This document shows positions 40,790 to 55,700 of a stretch of DNA of 64,000 bases, in pieces. The position numbers were made by a program, and so were the translations under genes. Origin of the DNA: Angiostrongylus vasorum. Lineage: Eukaryota; Nematoda; Chromadorea; Rhabditida; Metastrongylidae. The DNA lies in the NCBI GenBank assembly GCA_018806985.1, contig JADANN010000438.1:446001-510000 (forward strand), written 5' to 3'. The first letter of the stretch is position 1. Every line of letters starts with the position of its first letter. The notes beneath the pieces were generated by a model. That model worked only from the letters and a program-made list of their open reading frames with translations. It ran no database searches and was not told the origin of the DNA.

Positions 40790-43700
40790 GTAATCGTCAT
40801 TTTCAGTTCGATTTTCATTTTTTACATGTTGTTGCTTTAAGTGTTTCAAATCCCTTTACCATTTTTCATGGCAGTATTTCAGTACATTGGATGGAAGAAA
40901 ACGGCTGGTGCCGTAGGTGTCGCCTGGGATAAAATCCAAAACGAAAGTATCCTGCCCCAATATGATACATTAAAGTGCGTTGTCATGTACAAAATTCCAA
41001 GTGCTAAATTTGAATTATGCGGTATGATTTCTTTTTAGAGTCAAAAAAGAAACCATTCTTCATACTAACCAGAGTCATTTAACTTTAGTTCTTATGCTAA
41101 GCACCTCAATACCTGGACGGGCCGTTTTCCCCGAAGTGCTCCTCTAGCTCTACGAATGACGTAGAGCCTAAACGATGATGATTGAAACCGCACTAACAAT
41201 CCTTGAAAAGAAATCAAGAATATCTACTGACATTAGTTGTAATGGATTGTGAATAATTTACAAATTTCCAGAACTGAACCAAGAGAACAAATTCCTCATC
41301 GTCAAACGCTACTCCGTGTTTTGGCTCAGAGTGATGTTTGAAGTCTAGCGTGAGCAACATAATGGTGGTGTCATTCTTTAGAAAAAAAGAACGGTGCATA
41401 GGGAAAAAAATACGCTACAAAAAACATGTCTAATCTCTGAGGAAAACGAAGGAAGAATGTTAGCCTTCAAGATCGAAAATACGTGTTAACAACCTCGTGT
41501 CATCTCACAAACCAGAGTTTTTGGAAACAACTTGTTCCATAAATTGTATTCAGCTTTAGCACAAATGATTGATGTGGGCCAGAAGAACTTCGTCGATCTC
41601 GTCTTTGAAGATGCTTCTATGCTCCAGGAGACCGATCTACACCTGCTCTTGCCTCTATGTCGCCATCCCTAATCCGATCGATCCATCAAACTTTCACCTT
41701 CCATGGTTACCTCGAACAATTTCAAGGATGGAATATTTGTTGAAATTTAAAATTACAATCTGGCCCTCAAACACTTTCGTAGTCAATAAAGGTTGTGACA
41801 TGAGTGGGCGATACTCGCGTCAGACTTTAACGGCCCATCTACATTCCATACTCGGTCCAAATAAGAGAACAAGACAAGATAAGATGCCGAAAGGCTGTTT
41901 TATGATTTTTATGAAAGACATTAAAAACGTTCATCTAATCCATATGCTATCTGAATTCTTCGGGCTCTTTAATCCCCAATAGAATTGATTGGATCCCAGA
42001 CGGTAAACAAGCGTGAGAACAAACGGCATGTCGGAAATTAATGACAACAATGGACGATATTCACACAATAAAAAAAACTGACTGAAGTATAGCGGAAGTT
42101 CAATGGCAGCTTTATCTGAGATTAAAGGCAACTTCCGATCAGAATTTTACCGCTTAAGGTGGCATCATCATCAGCATAAATATAGTGTGCTGACATATCG
42201 ATAACATCCTGCAAAAGCGCTTGCCTTAGAATGGAAGTTGATAACCGACGGATCCAACATGTTCGCTTTCACTACCAGACTCTTCCGCACACTCGAAGGT
42301 GATAACCACCTTTACCACCCGTCGTCCCATTGATCGCCGAGTGACTCGAGCAGGAGTCAGTAAACCTTTCATTTCTCCTGTTTTGTTCAAGAGTATCCCA
42401 GTGGGTTCTGCTCGATGTAAGGACTCATTGAACATCATATCTTTTTTCAATGAAGGACTCTGACGTCAGAGCCAGTGTTCTTTCAAGGAAGTAATATGGG
42501 AGTGGAGGTTGTTGGAAAGCCGTTACACCATCTTTGCTTCATTATCGGTCTTATGACAGCAAGAACTAGAATGATGAAACTAATGTTAACAGATTTCATC
42601 AATGTGTGTACAAAAAATCAGTCCTTGATTGGTGTGCGAAATTATGATCATTAGAAATGGATTCATTTCCAACTCTTCATTTATACTGGATGAAAAAATA
42701 TCTCCGAGTGTTTTAGCCATCTATTTGAGTCAGGAATTCGTCATGCCACTTCACTTCAAAGCTGAGTATATGGAAACGAGCTGCTTGGGAAGCTTGAAAA
42801 GGCATCAAGAATGTGGTGAAAAAGGCCAAGAACAGCCGACTTTTAGCCCACCTTTTCAACTCTACTATTCATCCTGGCTTGACGCACACATCGAATACAT
42901 GGACGCTATTTAGACGGAATGAATCTTAGCGTTTTCGAAGGCAATATCGAAAATACAGTGCGAAGAGCACTTTGCACCAGAAAATCTGGAAAATTCAGAA
43001 TGCGATGTATTAAAGCTGGTATATTGTTAATTAGGGGCGCCTGTAGCGCAGTGGTGAGAAGCGTCCTACAATAGACATGGAGTCGATTCTCGCCACAGGG
43101 CTCACTAAGCCTTTCTTCTCTCCGGGGTCCGCAAACTGGTACCAGACCTTTCCGGGATAGTAGCATCATTGATTCCATGCATCGGTAGGCTACAGCGAAT
43201 CAATTTATAGACCAGATAATCAATCACCTCTGTGATATTTGACGAAGTCGAATACATGGCGCATCCTTGAGGGTTGATCGACGCCGAGAGCTTTGTCCTC
43301 CTTTATATTGCCAATTAAGTATTTTTTGATGTTCTGAAAAAAATGGGCTAGAGAGCTGCTGTAGAGTTTAGGGGGAATACCGCAATCATTAGTGAGACGG
43401 TCGATCAAGAAGCAAAGACTCTAACTCGATCCCCTCCGAAAACGCTCTCCCCCAACCCACATGGAAATGCCTTATTAGTGCTATAACCAAGATTCCAAAG
43501 AGAATCTACTCGACCACTATTCTGAAGAGGAAATCCTTAGGCAATGACCAATACAATACGCCAAATGTTCGAAGACCATTGTGGACGATGAATGCGAGGA
43601 AAACGAAATGTCTGCAAGAAGTGCTGAGATCCACGCAGCAGATGTGATGAAAACTCACGTCAAAAAGAGCTTTTAGCTTATCAAAACAGATAGTCTTCGC

Positions 43701-46700
43701 CAATTATGAATCAAAATGTGATTGCCACTTTTTGACTTGTTTTCTTCATGAACTAAAATGCTTTCGGCTTTGACCCACTCTTTCCTGAGTTTTCATTTGG
43801 AAATCTGCAGCTCGTTTTCAGCCTGTTGTCAAGTTCCAAGAATGGATTTCTGATGTGCTTCTTGCTAAACAGTGGTAAAGAAACCTTTGTTAAAATAGAA
43901 CGAGTAAGAACACGCTCAGAAACAGAAAAACAGATGTCAATAGTCCACGCCTTGTTTGTTCCTCTCAAAAGCTGATTACTACAGAAGTAGCATTTCACAT
44001 ATCAAGGACAAATCCATTAATCCACTAAAGTGCACTAAATCGTGCACCAACATGGATTCAAGGTCCCATTTTTGTCAAATATCTCTTGGGCCGTCGTTGC
44101 CTTCGCTAGAACGAACATGAAAAAATATGAAGCCTTTCTATGAAAAAAACGTTTGTTTTTGCTGCTTCTTGAAAAGGACGTACCGAAGGGTTAACTGCGG
44201 TGCTCTGATGTGGTAAATTGGCAGAATGGAGTGGGAGGGCCGAACAACTGAATGCACCCGAACCATAGTGTCAAGTGCATGGCTTCCCCTAACTTCTCTT
44301 TTTACACTGTATTTCCCACTCACTGACGTGATTTAGCCTCGAGTCTATGAAGAGTATCTAGTCTCGAGATTATGGAGAGTATTATTCATAAAGAAATCCA
44401 CTTATTGAGCTTTACTAGAGAAAGTCCTACTTACCAAATAACTTAAATAAAATTCCGTATTACTACTGAAGTAAAATACTTTCAGCTTAACTTGGGTACT
44501 GAGCGATTGTAACATGGCAGTAGATGCTGGCTCCATTATCGAGTGGAATGAGTGGGGGTGTCGATGTCGTTTTGGGGCCACCATGCTCTTCATGTAAGTA
44601 GTTAGTGAAATCAGCAATGAGTATATCCCATGTCAAAAAATATCTGATAAATTTTACATTAGTTTCGAGAGGTGTTTTTCCGTAAATGATTCCCAATATC
44701 AAGTACGCCTGATGTAGTGACTGACGAAGAAATACAGTTTTGCAAAAAATGAACTCCACAACTAGCAAGTTACAGTATATTTAAGGCCTAGAAGTCATTG
44801 CTAGCAAAAACTATACCATGTGAAAAACGAAATGAGAAAAAAAATCATTTGTAAACTGAGATCCACCGTCGTCGATAGCAGAACGTAATAGGTCACTCTC
44901 TAGAATTAACAGATTTAACACGTCCTTGGGTTTTTTATACTCTCTTTTCATTTTTTTAACCTCTTATCAAAAAATTATCAGTCATCACCGAAAAAAACAT
45001 CAACGACTGGTGAAACCAAAAGTTTTAAAGGAAAGCCTTGTAAAGGCCATTGTTTTTTTGACCAACACTTATTTGACTTCACTTCGACGGCTTTGGTCAG
45101 CTTTTACGTCGAATTTTACGACCTCTCACAACGTTTTTTAAACTTTTTGTTAGAACTTGTTTTCTAGCCGCCATTATATCTGGCATCGTCGCCAAATCTC
45201 TCAACTTTCCGATAGTGGTATGGGCGGTCATATTCTCTTCAAAGTTGCTAGACACCAAACTCTACCCGACGCTAATGTCGCCGTCCTGGAGTTCGATCAG
45301 GTTCGTTCGCTATCGGTTCCATATCGGCACCTTTATTGACTATGCTTGAGGGATTCAAGCTGAGTGCAAGCAATGTAGTACAATATTCTATGCAAATCGA
45401 TTTACTGTACAAGTGATACCTCAATATTTAGACTTACTTTTATCCTTTCCCTCATGACCTATCGCGCGTCGAAGGAATTCATGTTTATAGAACAACAGTG
45501 CGTAGAAGGAGTTCATTATTCTCATTGGGTAACAAAGATGGTGAAAAATAGAGTGGAGTAGCTCAGTCGTTTCACGATATGTTTTGCAACACAGGTCTTC
45601 TCATTTTATCGTAATGCCAAATCTCAAACTTCGATAATTAAACTTTGTAGAGAATATTATTAATACAATAATGACTACGTGGCGATAATAAGAGCGTAAG
45701 CATAAAAAATGGAAACAACGTCGTGATCACTAAATTATGTTGATATAGATGACGAAGCGGAACACTTGCAATTTTAAGGTGTCTACTGCAATAGCGGTTT
45801 TATACTAAAGGGAAAAATAGCGATATTGTGCATTGAAGAGTACAAAAAATATAGCCGGCAGAAGCGGGACAGTATGGATCCACACAAATCAATGGTGGAC
45901 CTTATATACGGTTTAAGAACGGAAGTGGCATGCGAAACTTTCATAGAGATACATCAGTGAGGGTCACAAAGTATATGCAATGTACAATAATGGAGGAGTG
46001 CTTACAGGGATACTTTACAGATAGGTAGAGCGCTCTCATCGCAGCCTGGAATGGTGGACTGCTAGTGTGTTACGAAATCAATACATAGAGATCGAGAACA
46101 ACCCACAACAAAAGTTAATCCGATAAAGCAACAAACGAGAATAGTCCAGTAAATGAAACCGTAGTTGACTCAATGATTCGTCAGTGACTTGCCGTACATG
46201 ACAGACGATGTTGGGAGTTTTGTCCTATTAGACGATATTTATTAGCCGACTTTTCCGGTGGATGGTCATTAGTTCGATCATGCTCCAGGCTAACCAAACC
46301 TTTCATTCTTTCGAGGCCTACACCAACCACCGCAGGTCATTGTTCAATCTAGATATGCATTCGGTCATATCCAACGATGCCTGGTGAAGTCAGTTCCACG
46401 GCGCATACCTCATGGATTAATCAACGTCGATCGCTTTATTTATGTCAAGAATGCTGAGATATAAACAATACCGAGGACCCTAATTAGGGACTCGAACCCG
46501 TGACTACTCTACAGGAGGGCTCACATGATATCCACGCACCACGCTCTTGGTTTTCTTTTCTCTCAGTCAGCTTCTTACTCTGGCCATACTGCCAACTAAC
46601 AGCTTTATTTTTCCCTTAATACGCAACTAGTTGAATGGACTCTCTTCACAGAGAATCATGCTATCCTCAGTAACATCTTTATTTAAACGATAAATTGCTG

Positions 46701-49700
46701 GCTAGGAAATACTCTGTGAAGGCTATGTGTGCTAGTGTTTCCGCTGTCATTTGCCCACTGGTGACTATGTTGTTGTCAAGATAATAGAAGTACTCGGTAC
46801 TGCTTTACCCTAAGTTTGGCTTCCGAGTGGAACTTTGAAGTAATTGTCGAAAAGGTCGACCAATATCATCCTCTAACAGCAACCAATGCCAACATCGTCT
46901 CCCATGTACAGTAAGTCAAAGACGAACAGTTTTTGAATCATTGAGTAGCCTATCGTTATTCTCCATGCTTCCGCTGCTGCCAACAACCGTGACTATTCTC
47001 ATTTGCCACTTTACGAAATTAACTGCTGTCGTAAGTTGTCCTTGATCTCCATGTATTGATTTCGTAACACACTAGCAGTCCACCATTCCAGGCTGCGATG
47101 ACAGCATTCTACCTATCTGTATAGTATCCCAATAATCTCTCCTTGATCATTGTACTTTGTATGTACTTTATGATCCTCATAGTTGTTGTTGATAATGGCT
47201 GTCTATTGATGAACAAGTTATTATCAGCAGACAATCGTTATCAACAACAACCGTCCTGTTTAAAAGTGCGCTGCCGGGTGAGCTTGTCTCATTCGAGCAG
47301 TATTCCACTGAAGAAGATCCTCTGACTCGGTACGACGACGAAGACACCGTATCGAGACGACGAACGACTTTGGACCACCGACGCGCTCCACAGGCTCCGT
47401 TGTAGACTAAGACGACGAAGCGTCAGCCGAATAAATGTTTAATAATAACCCTGGATTAGCTTATCAATGACATAAGGCACACCCATGCCATGCCGAATCA
47501 TTCGTGACGAGGTTGAACGAAAGTAGGTCCACAGTGATATTTCAGTGGTGCCTTCTTCCTTTGAAACTCACATCAAACAGCACTGGAGGTGCTCCACTAT
47601 ACGCACTCTGCCGAACAAACATGTATATCTTGAAAAAGATAAGCAGAAATAAGCAGAACATGTGACTGCGTCATCCCAATAAGCTCTCGCCCTCATGGAT
47701 AGCTTAATTCCTTCCAAGCCCATCACTCGGGTGAACTCCTTAACATACGGTGAATTGAAATATATGGTGGAATTTCTCTATCACCTCCTCAACCATCTGG
47801 CGACAGTTCTGTGACCTCGATTTCCCTTAATGCACCGAAGGATCGTTTCGAGAAGCACGGAAAAGCGGCAATGCTGCTATGTTACATTCTAAAATTCCGT
47901 TATGCTTTTTAGTTATGACGACGGTAGTCATTGAGAGGAAACATCGGTAGACTCCTCTATTGATCTTAATCATGCAAACAGACGTTTGCTGGATTTCGAT
48001 TGTTCTGTGCACACAGTCTTGTGAAAGGATTTATATTTTTGTGACAAGTTGGCCACGATTAGCTTACGAAGTTCTACTGTTTAACAAAGAAATGGAGAAA
48101 TGGACCTTCTTCGAGAACGGTTGACCGATTTGACACCCGGGAAAAGCGTCATGTCACCATGAGATGACAAACCATTTAGGATTATATTGCTAATTATTGC
48201 ACTTTTGTAAATGAAAAGGACCCTGTCGTTTATATCGTAGAAAACTCCATGCTCGCAATACTTGGACTAACGGAATGCCATTCAGATGTGCTCAAGTACT
48301 AATGATTTCTTAAAAGTTTTAGTCAAGCCCGTACATTAGTGCGATTGTTCGAACGCTATCAGTGGAGCGATGTGGCGGTGGTTTACTATACGGTTAGAAG
48401 CGGAGCAATACCACGCTGTGCTCCGATCATCGACGATCTTGATGTGCGTCTTTTTTATTCTACATAAGCTTTCACCTTTGCTACAAATTTGCTATGTACG
48501 GAGAATTTGTACCCAAAATTTTTCTTAAACTGATTTCTGGTTGGGTGTTTGTGCCCGCGTCCGTAAATTTCAATGCTTCAATGTTGTTTTTTTTAAAAAA
48601 TATTCTTGTTTTTTCTTACCAGTCTAGGGTTTTTTTAAAGAGCTAAATTTTTGAGGGATATACAACAGTATTTTATTCTTCATTTGGGCGAGAAATTGTT
48701 AAAGACGAAGAAGTTGTAACTCAAAAGCTTCTAACATCCAGCGTAGGGATTTTTTTAAATCTGTTGGCTTTTCTTCTGCTGTATTCATATATAGCCAGAT
48801 GCTTGTTTTCCTCTCTTAGTGTCTAGAGGTAGTAATTTTTGTTTTAACATGCTTTGTAATTTGTTCCTTTTTTACTTTCGCTTTGTCCAGTCATCCATTC
48901 CGGTGGTGGACATTAAATGGTCAGACAATGCTCACCTATGTACTGCTTTTATGAAAAAGCATCTAATCCTGTTCTTTTTTTCCTAGCATCTCGCTGAAAC
49001 CAACAAAAATGTAAGGATAACGTACCGCCGCCATTTCATTAATTTCGACAAGGACACATTGAAAAGTGCTCTTCGCTCCATAAAAGAGGTGTCACGAAGT
49101 GGGTGATCACCTTTTTTAGAAAACTTTTGAAAAGTTCTCTGCGAAATTCTGGAAGTCAAATGAGAGACCCCATGTTTCAGTTATAGTCGTTTGTATGGAA
49201 GCTTTCGAAGCACAACGACAAATAATGGTTTCCATAGCTGAGGAAGGTATGGCCACCCCAGAATATATGTGGTTGTTGATTGAGATTCGAAGACGAGGAT
49301 TCGGTACGTTTCACTACTGCCAAATCGCAATGTCTTCATCAGAACAATTAAACAGAAAAACTTGTGTTTTATACATGCATATATATAAAATAAAAGGATA
49401 AAGCTCTCGGCGTTGATCAATCCCTGAGGGATGCTCCATCCATTCGACTTGATCAAAGATCGTTTGGAGGTGATTGAATGCATATCTGGCCTTTGCAATG
49501 ACTCGCGGTGGCTTACCGTTGTATCGAGTGCTGCTATCCTCCCGGACAGGTCTGGTACCAATTTGCCGACCCCGGAGGAATGGAAGGCTTGGTGGGCCAT
49601 GAGCGCTGGGATCGATTCCACGTGTGTATTGCAGGGGGCCTCCGATCACTACGCCACACATGCCCTTTATGTATACATATGTGTATATGTACATGTACAC

Positions 49701-52700
49701 CTTAAATTTTTACGTGGAGCATTTTTGTCTGGACGGTATACAGACTCATATTATAGGACTTGTTGACCAGACAAACAAGGCTAGAGATTCATTCCCTGTG
49801 AATCAGGTGTCAGAAACGAGGTCCCTTCTAATAAGTGTAATTTCCTTACAGTGTTAACCAAATTCAAATTTTGCTTTCCTTTCTGATTCTCTGAAATATT
49901 CGGACGTCCACGTAACCATATTAGCTATACAGCAGCGCATCAAGAATACTGTTGCGTCAAAAAACTAGGCTCGATGTTTTCAGTTGATAAATGGTTCCTT
50001 TGATAGGAGCAAACGTTTCCTGTGCCTCAGCATCCTTCTGTCCCTCTTCATAACCTCTATTTTACGGCGTGACGCTGCATGGACTAGGAAAAGCATCCAC
50101 AACATGCCCTCAAATTTGTAAGAGCCCACATTTTTTCGATGCAACGTTAGTCATTTCGAGTTGACTTATCATCATTCATAAATTGGCTGTGAAACTTAGG
50201 TAAAAAAATTTCGAAAGAACAAAGTCGTGTCAATTTAGAAGACAAGGCAGCCTTTGAAACAGAAATCCATAAAGGTCAACTGGAAGTCTAAAGCCACAAA
50301 AGTGCAATGCATAAGATGGTTCCCCTCATGCTCTTTAAAAGCTTGTTTAGAAGTTTTGCGCAGAGGGATGAAGATTTTGATTTTTAAAAGCAAAACTGTT
50401 TGTCGTAAAATCTGCCATAAACAGGCGAAGTATGGAAGGACACGAATGCGATACCGGACGGTAAAGACGAGCTTGCACTACGAGCGGCGAGGCAGTTTTT
50501 TGTGGTGACTTTATCTAACGTTCAGATGTTGAAGTATACATAGTATGTTATATGTTTTAATAGATTTAAACCACTTATTACAGATCGATAGAAGACCACT
50601 CAACTCAACTGAGCAGTTTGTTGATGACGTTAAAGAGAAGATGCTGCAACCACCATACAACTGCACAGATTGCGACGACATCGATCTGGTGTGTAGAGTT
50701 TCGTGAGAATACCACGTCTTCATTAGCTACAGTACTTGAAATCACTTAGAGTGTTTAAAATTACACAAATATGTTCACCGACTGACACTAGCATTTTGCT
50801 AGTTTGTTTGAAATGTTCCACGGATCTCCCTCATAGAGTGGTCTCATGCGGGTTAGTCGCGAAGCAATATGGCGCGTTCACAACCGCTGATAAGGGGTTA
50901 ATCGAGGACCAGACATGACTTTATGGGACGAAAATGGACCCAGGGAAAGGGCTTCCTGTTTCTGCCGCGCCGACACGGCCCAGTGTTTACGAGAACATAT
51001 TCATGCTGTCGTGCGTGGGTGTGACCTCCTGTGGATTGTAGGAGTCAATTCGGTCAAAAACCAGAATAAGGTGAACGGGAAGAATATGAGAGGCGGTTGG
51101 GAGTGGTCTCCAACAAGTAAGCTCATCGTCTATTCCGGTAGAGACTAGTAGACCACCTATTTTTATACGCAGTCTCCACGTTCACAGCTCAGCAAGCTAT
51201 ACATGGACACCCAAACACGTAAAATAAGTGAGTTTTATTCCCCTAAACCAGAAAGAGCCCAAATATGGCACAGCTAAGTAGGAAAGGTTGATCGAGAGTC
51301 CTAAAATTCCAGGGTACTTAAATTATAAAGAACTAAAGGTGACGATCTGCGCCTTCAATGTACGCTCACTTGCACATGAGTCCTCGGTATAAGACTTGAT
51401 CAAACGGTCAAGAAGAATAAGATATAATCGGACCGGCCGAGAGGAGAAGACGCAATCCATTCAACGCACTCTATGACACCGGAGAAGGACTGTTCCTTGG
51501 GAACATGCGAAAATGGAGGACTAGGCCATGTCTGTATTCTCGTCAACCGGGTTTGCCTAGCAACATCGATTCATTCGAACAACTAACAACCCGAATCGGA
51601 CGTTTGCGGTTGAGGAGGTGTTGAACAACACCGGTTGTTTACGCACCAACATCGAGCTGTGACGAAGAAGAAGTCGAGGCGCTCCATATGAACTCGACGA
51701 AATTCTGCAGAGAAGAACACACGTTTTTCAAAGTTATCACTGGAAAATTTTCCACTGACCTCCCGCATATGAGCGATCGCGATATCCGGTAAGTAGCGAG
51801 GATACGTGGCGCGTCCCCAGATGCCGGATAACGGGTTAATCGCAGGCCAAAAACGACCACTGCTTCCCTAAGACGCAGGTGGGTCCAAGGGATGGATTCC
51901 CCGTTTCTGCAGCGCCGATTTGGCACGTACATTCTGTATTTACGAGGCGTATTCATGCACGCCTATATGGGTGCGTTCTAGTTTATGCAGATTGTATTCT
52001 ACGAGTCAATTCGGCCAAAAGCCTGCAATCAAGTGACAGGGAAGTATATGAGAGGCGGTTAGGAGTCGCCTCCAACAAATAAGCTCCATGTCCACTCTGG
52101 GAGAGCCTGGCAAGCTACCCGTGAGTATACCCAGCCCCCACTTTCCGAGCCCAGCAAGCTATACGTGGGTATCAAAAACCTAAAAACAGTAAGAAAAAAA
52201 ACGGACCTCATTCCCATGACCCCAAAAAGAGCCTCCAATTCGGCAGCGTTGGTTAGGACGAGTACGGAGAGGCTGCTGAAATCTAAGGGCCAGTGGAAGC
52301 TGCCTGGATTACAAAGAACTAAGATGACGATCTGCACCTAAAATGCATGTACACTTGCATCCGAGTCCTCGATAGAAGACTTGCTCACGCAAGCAATAAG
52401 GATAAGGTACGACGTCATCGGCCTCGCCGAAACGAGAAGATGCCACCCTTTCAACGCCGTCTATGACACCGGAGAAGTACTGTTCCTCGGAACACGCGAC
52501 AGTAGAGGATCGGCGGCGTTAGAGTTCTCGTCAACACGAGTTTGTCCATGAACATCGATTCATTCGAACAACTAACAACCCAAATCAGACATTTAGGATT
52601 AAAATGATGTGGATCAATTCCAGTTCTGACAATTTTTGCCGTTTACGCGCCGACATCAAACTATGACGAAAAAGAAGTAGAATTGTTCTATGCAGACAGA

Positions 52701-55700
52701 GAAGTTTTACAGAGAAGACCACATATTCTTCAAGGTCATCCTTCATTGGAGACTTCAACGCCAAGACTGGACCGAGAAAAACGTCTGAAGAACGTCACAT
52801 TGGATCCTACGGATTAGAATAGAGAGAACAGGGTGAGCGGCTGTCTGAGTTTATCACGACGACAAAGACCATCCATGGTAACTCGCAATTCCAGAAGCCG
52901 CACCCTCAACGCTGCACGTGGGAGTCTCCCAAAGGAGCGTACCGTAACGAAATAGACCACATCATAGCAAATAGAAGGTTTTGCCTAACTGATGTCGCTG
53001 TGGTCCCTAAATTCTATACCGGATCACACCATCGCCTCCTTCGTACAAGGTTCTACTTCTCACGGAAAGGAGAAAAAGCGGCTAAATTCAAAAACCAAAG
53101 TCCCAGAACCGCCATACACTGGGACTTATTCAATTCATTAGTCGGCTGTTGAAAAGGTGCCGTTGTCGATAACATCGACGAAGAATACAGTCGGCTCATT
53201 CAACATATTCAAGTTTAAGCTATGAAAGCTGAGAGTTGGAAAGTCACCAAGAGACGTCTGCCTCTCGACCTGACACGCCAGCGAGGAATCGCACGAGCTG
53301 CAGGCAACCGCCAATTTACGTCCGAATTTGCATAACAACGCAGACAGGCGATAAGAGAAGATCTTAAAGAGAGAAGAGCAGCAGCAATGGTCGAAGATGC
53401 AGAGGCAGGGATAAGCATTCGCAAAGCTCACCGAGGCTTCGCCAATTACAAGACCAAGATGATGGCACTCCGACGCCCAGACGGAACAGTCACAGCGCCC
53501 AGAAAGGCATTGGAGAAAATAATTCACGAATACTACTCAGATCTTTGTTAGCCACGTCCACCTTCCCTCACATGGTATAAAGGAGGATGGATATGTTGTA
53601 CCACCGGTTCTCCCTTCCGATATCCGATATGCTATTTCGTCGGTGAAAAATCGAACAGCACCAGGTCCGGACAGGATAGGATCAGAACACCTGAAGAACC
53701 CTCCGCCAGTCCTCGTAAACACACTGACTCGGCTCTTCACACGTTACCTGTCTGAATGCAAGGTCCTTACTCAATGGAAGACCAGCAAGACCGTGTTACT
53801 GTTCAAGAAGGGTGAGCTACACGATATGGGCCACTATCGCCCAATCTGCCTGCTGTCTGTCGTCTACAAACTTTTCACTCGAGTCATCCTAAATAAGATT
53901 GACGGAACACTGGGCGAAGGACAGCCATGTGATCAAGCAGGGTTTCGAAAAGGATTTAGTACGATGGACCACATCCACACGCTAGAAAGAGTCACTGAGG
54001 TATTGCTAGAGTACAAAAGACCGCTCTTTTTCACTCTCATCGATTTACAGAAGGCCTTTGACTCAATTGAGATAGAAGCAGTCATGTAAGCCCTTGATAG
54101 TCAATGAGTCCCTACTCAGTACATAAAGATTCTTCGTGAGCTGTACAAAAAATTTCACAATGACGGCAAAATATGGTTTAGGCAAGGTGATACCATCTCG
54201 CCAAAATTATTTACCGCCACCCCCCAGAACGTTACGCGAACATTGGAATGGGATAATATGGATATGAAAATCGATGTTCTGCAGTTACACCATTTTCGCT
54301 TTGCTGATGACATCGTCCTTACAACACCAAACATTAGCCAGGCGGAATGGTTGCCGACTTTGATACAGCCTGTGGAAAGATTGGTCTTCGACTAAATCTC
54401 ATAAAAACGATGTTCATGAGGAACGGATTGGTTTTGTGTGCCCTATTCACGCTCAACGGATGGAATATCTCCGAATGCTCCAGTTATGTCTATCTAAGTC
54501 GAGAAATCAACATGTTGAACGACTTAGCACCACAGCTGAGCAAAAGGAAACAAGCAGCCTGGGGGAGTTTTCAAGAGCATCAAGGATGTAGTGAAGAGAA
54601 AAAAGGACACCCGACTCCGTGGCCACTTTTTCGACTCAACAGTACTTCCTGCCCTAACGCATGCATCATACACCTGGTTGCTGAGTAAGCAGGATGAAAG
54701 ATCACTCAGCGTTATTGAACGCGCAGTCGAAAGGGACGATGTTAGGAGTATCCCGTTTCACACAACCAAGGAAAAGGATCCGACATTCTGGCCTGCGTCG
54801 ACGATCAAAAATCAAAGATGCCGTTCTGTACGCCAAACAGTCGAAGATAAGGTGGGCCGGACACGTAATGCGTATGAACGACAACCGATGGACAAGAGCC
54901 GTTAGTGACTGGATTCCTCGGGATGTCAAACGTACTGCAGGAAGACCACCGACCCGTTGGTCAGAGTTCTTCACGAAAAGCCTAGAAGAAAGATATGATG
55001 CTCGACGAGTTCCTAGAGCGAGCAGAACCCACTGGGCTACTCTTCCACGGGACAGGGAAAAATGGAAGATTTACTAGCGCCCGCTCGAGTCACTCGACGA
55101 TCAACGGGACTACAGGTGGTATAGGTGACAGGTGATCATTGGAAATTTTAACGCTGAGATTAGACCTAGAGGAATGATTGAAGCAAGTCAAAGAACATTG
55201 TGCGCGGTGAATTCCGCTGTTGCTCCAAAATTCTAAACCGGATCAGACAATCGCCTCCTTCGTACAAAAATTCGTTTTAGCAGAACAAAGATGAAGTCGT
55301 TAATTTCAGGAAAAAAAGTTCCAAATCCACCATAAACTGGGACGAACTCAATTCATTAGTCGGTCTGACTAGACATCGACCTTGATAACATCGAGGAGAA
55401 ATACGATCGTCTCACATAACATCTTCATGTTAGCGCTATGAAAAACGACGGTTCGAAAGTCTTCAATAAACAGTCTCCAAAAAGCACGCTACTGATGAGC
55501 CAGCATGGAATCGTAAGAGCTATTGCCGCGAATTACGGGAACCTCTAACTCACATCCTTGCGTGCAAGATATTGCAGATATATGAAGAGAGAAGTGCTTA
55601 AATAAGAAGCAGCAGAGTTATGTTTAAAGCTGAAGAAACGAGGAAAAGCATTTGCAAGGCCCACCGAAATTTCGCCAGTTACAAAACCAAGATTATTACA

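Larger units (their letters stand above)
45957..47185. mobile_element. Fold-back/MITE-like element with about 150-bp inverted ends
   Basis: The ends 45957-46105 and 47030-47185 are inverse repeats; for example GGAATGGTGGACTGCTAGTG near 46051 mirrors its complement near 47068, and CAGATAGGTAGA near 46018 mirrors TCTACCTATCTG near 47110. The interior holds S1-like and S2-like SINEs and no transposase. Such structure fits a non-autonomous DNA element. Confidence 0.72.

Noticed and set aside
41555..41680. Possible gene B exon (ORF with [12 protein letters not shown] after a CAG acceptor)
   Set aside because: The exon at 44486 continues the family sequence and phase directly from 40974, so nothing is needed here; no motif was recognised.
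46480..46520. tRNA gene on the minus strand (GGGTTCGAGTCCC)
   Set aside because: The B box is good, but no full cloverleaf was seen and the surroundings match the S2 repeat.
49181..49303. Exon start at TTATAG|TCG (49187)
   Set aside because: Gives a different frame; TTTCAG|TT at 49181 with a phase 1 donor at 49098 restores the conserved I-I-V-x-C strand.
50239..50274. Possible small gene B exon encoding [12 protein letters not shown]
   Set aside because: Exon 50425-50504 joins 49303 in phase and matches the family; the small candidate would break phase.
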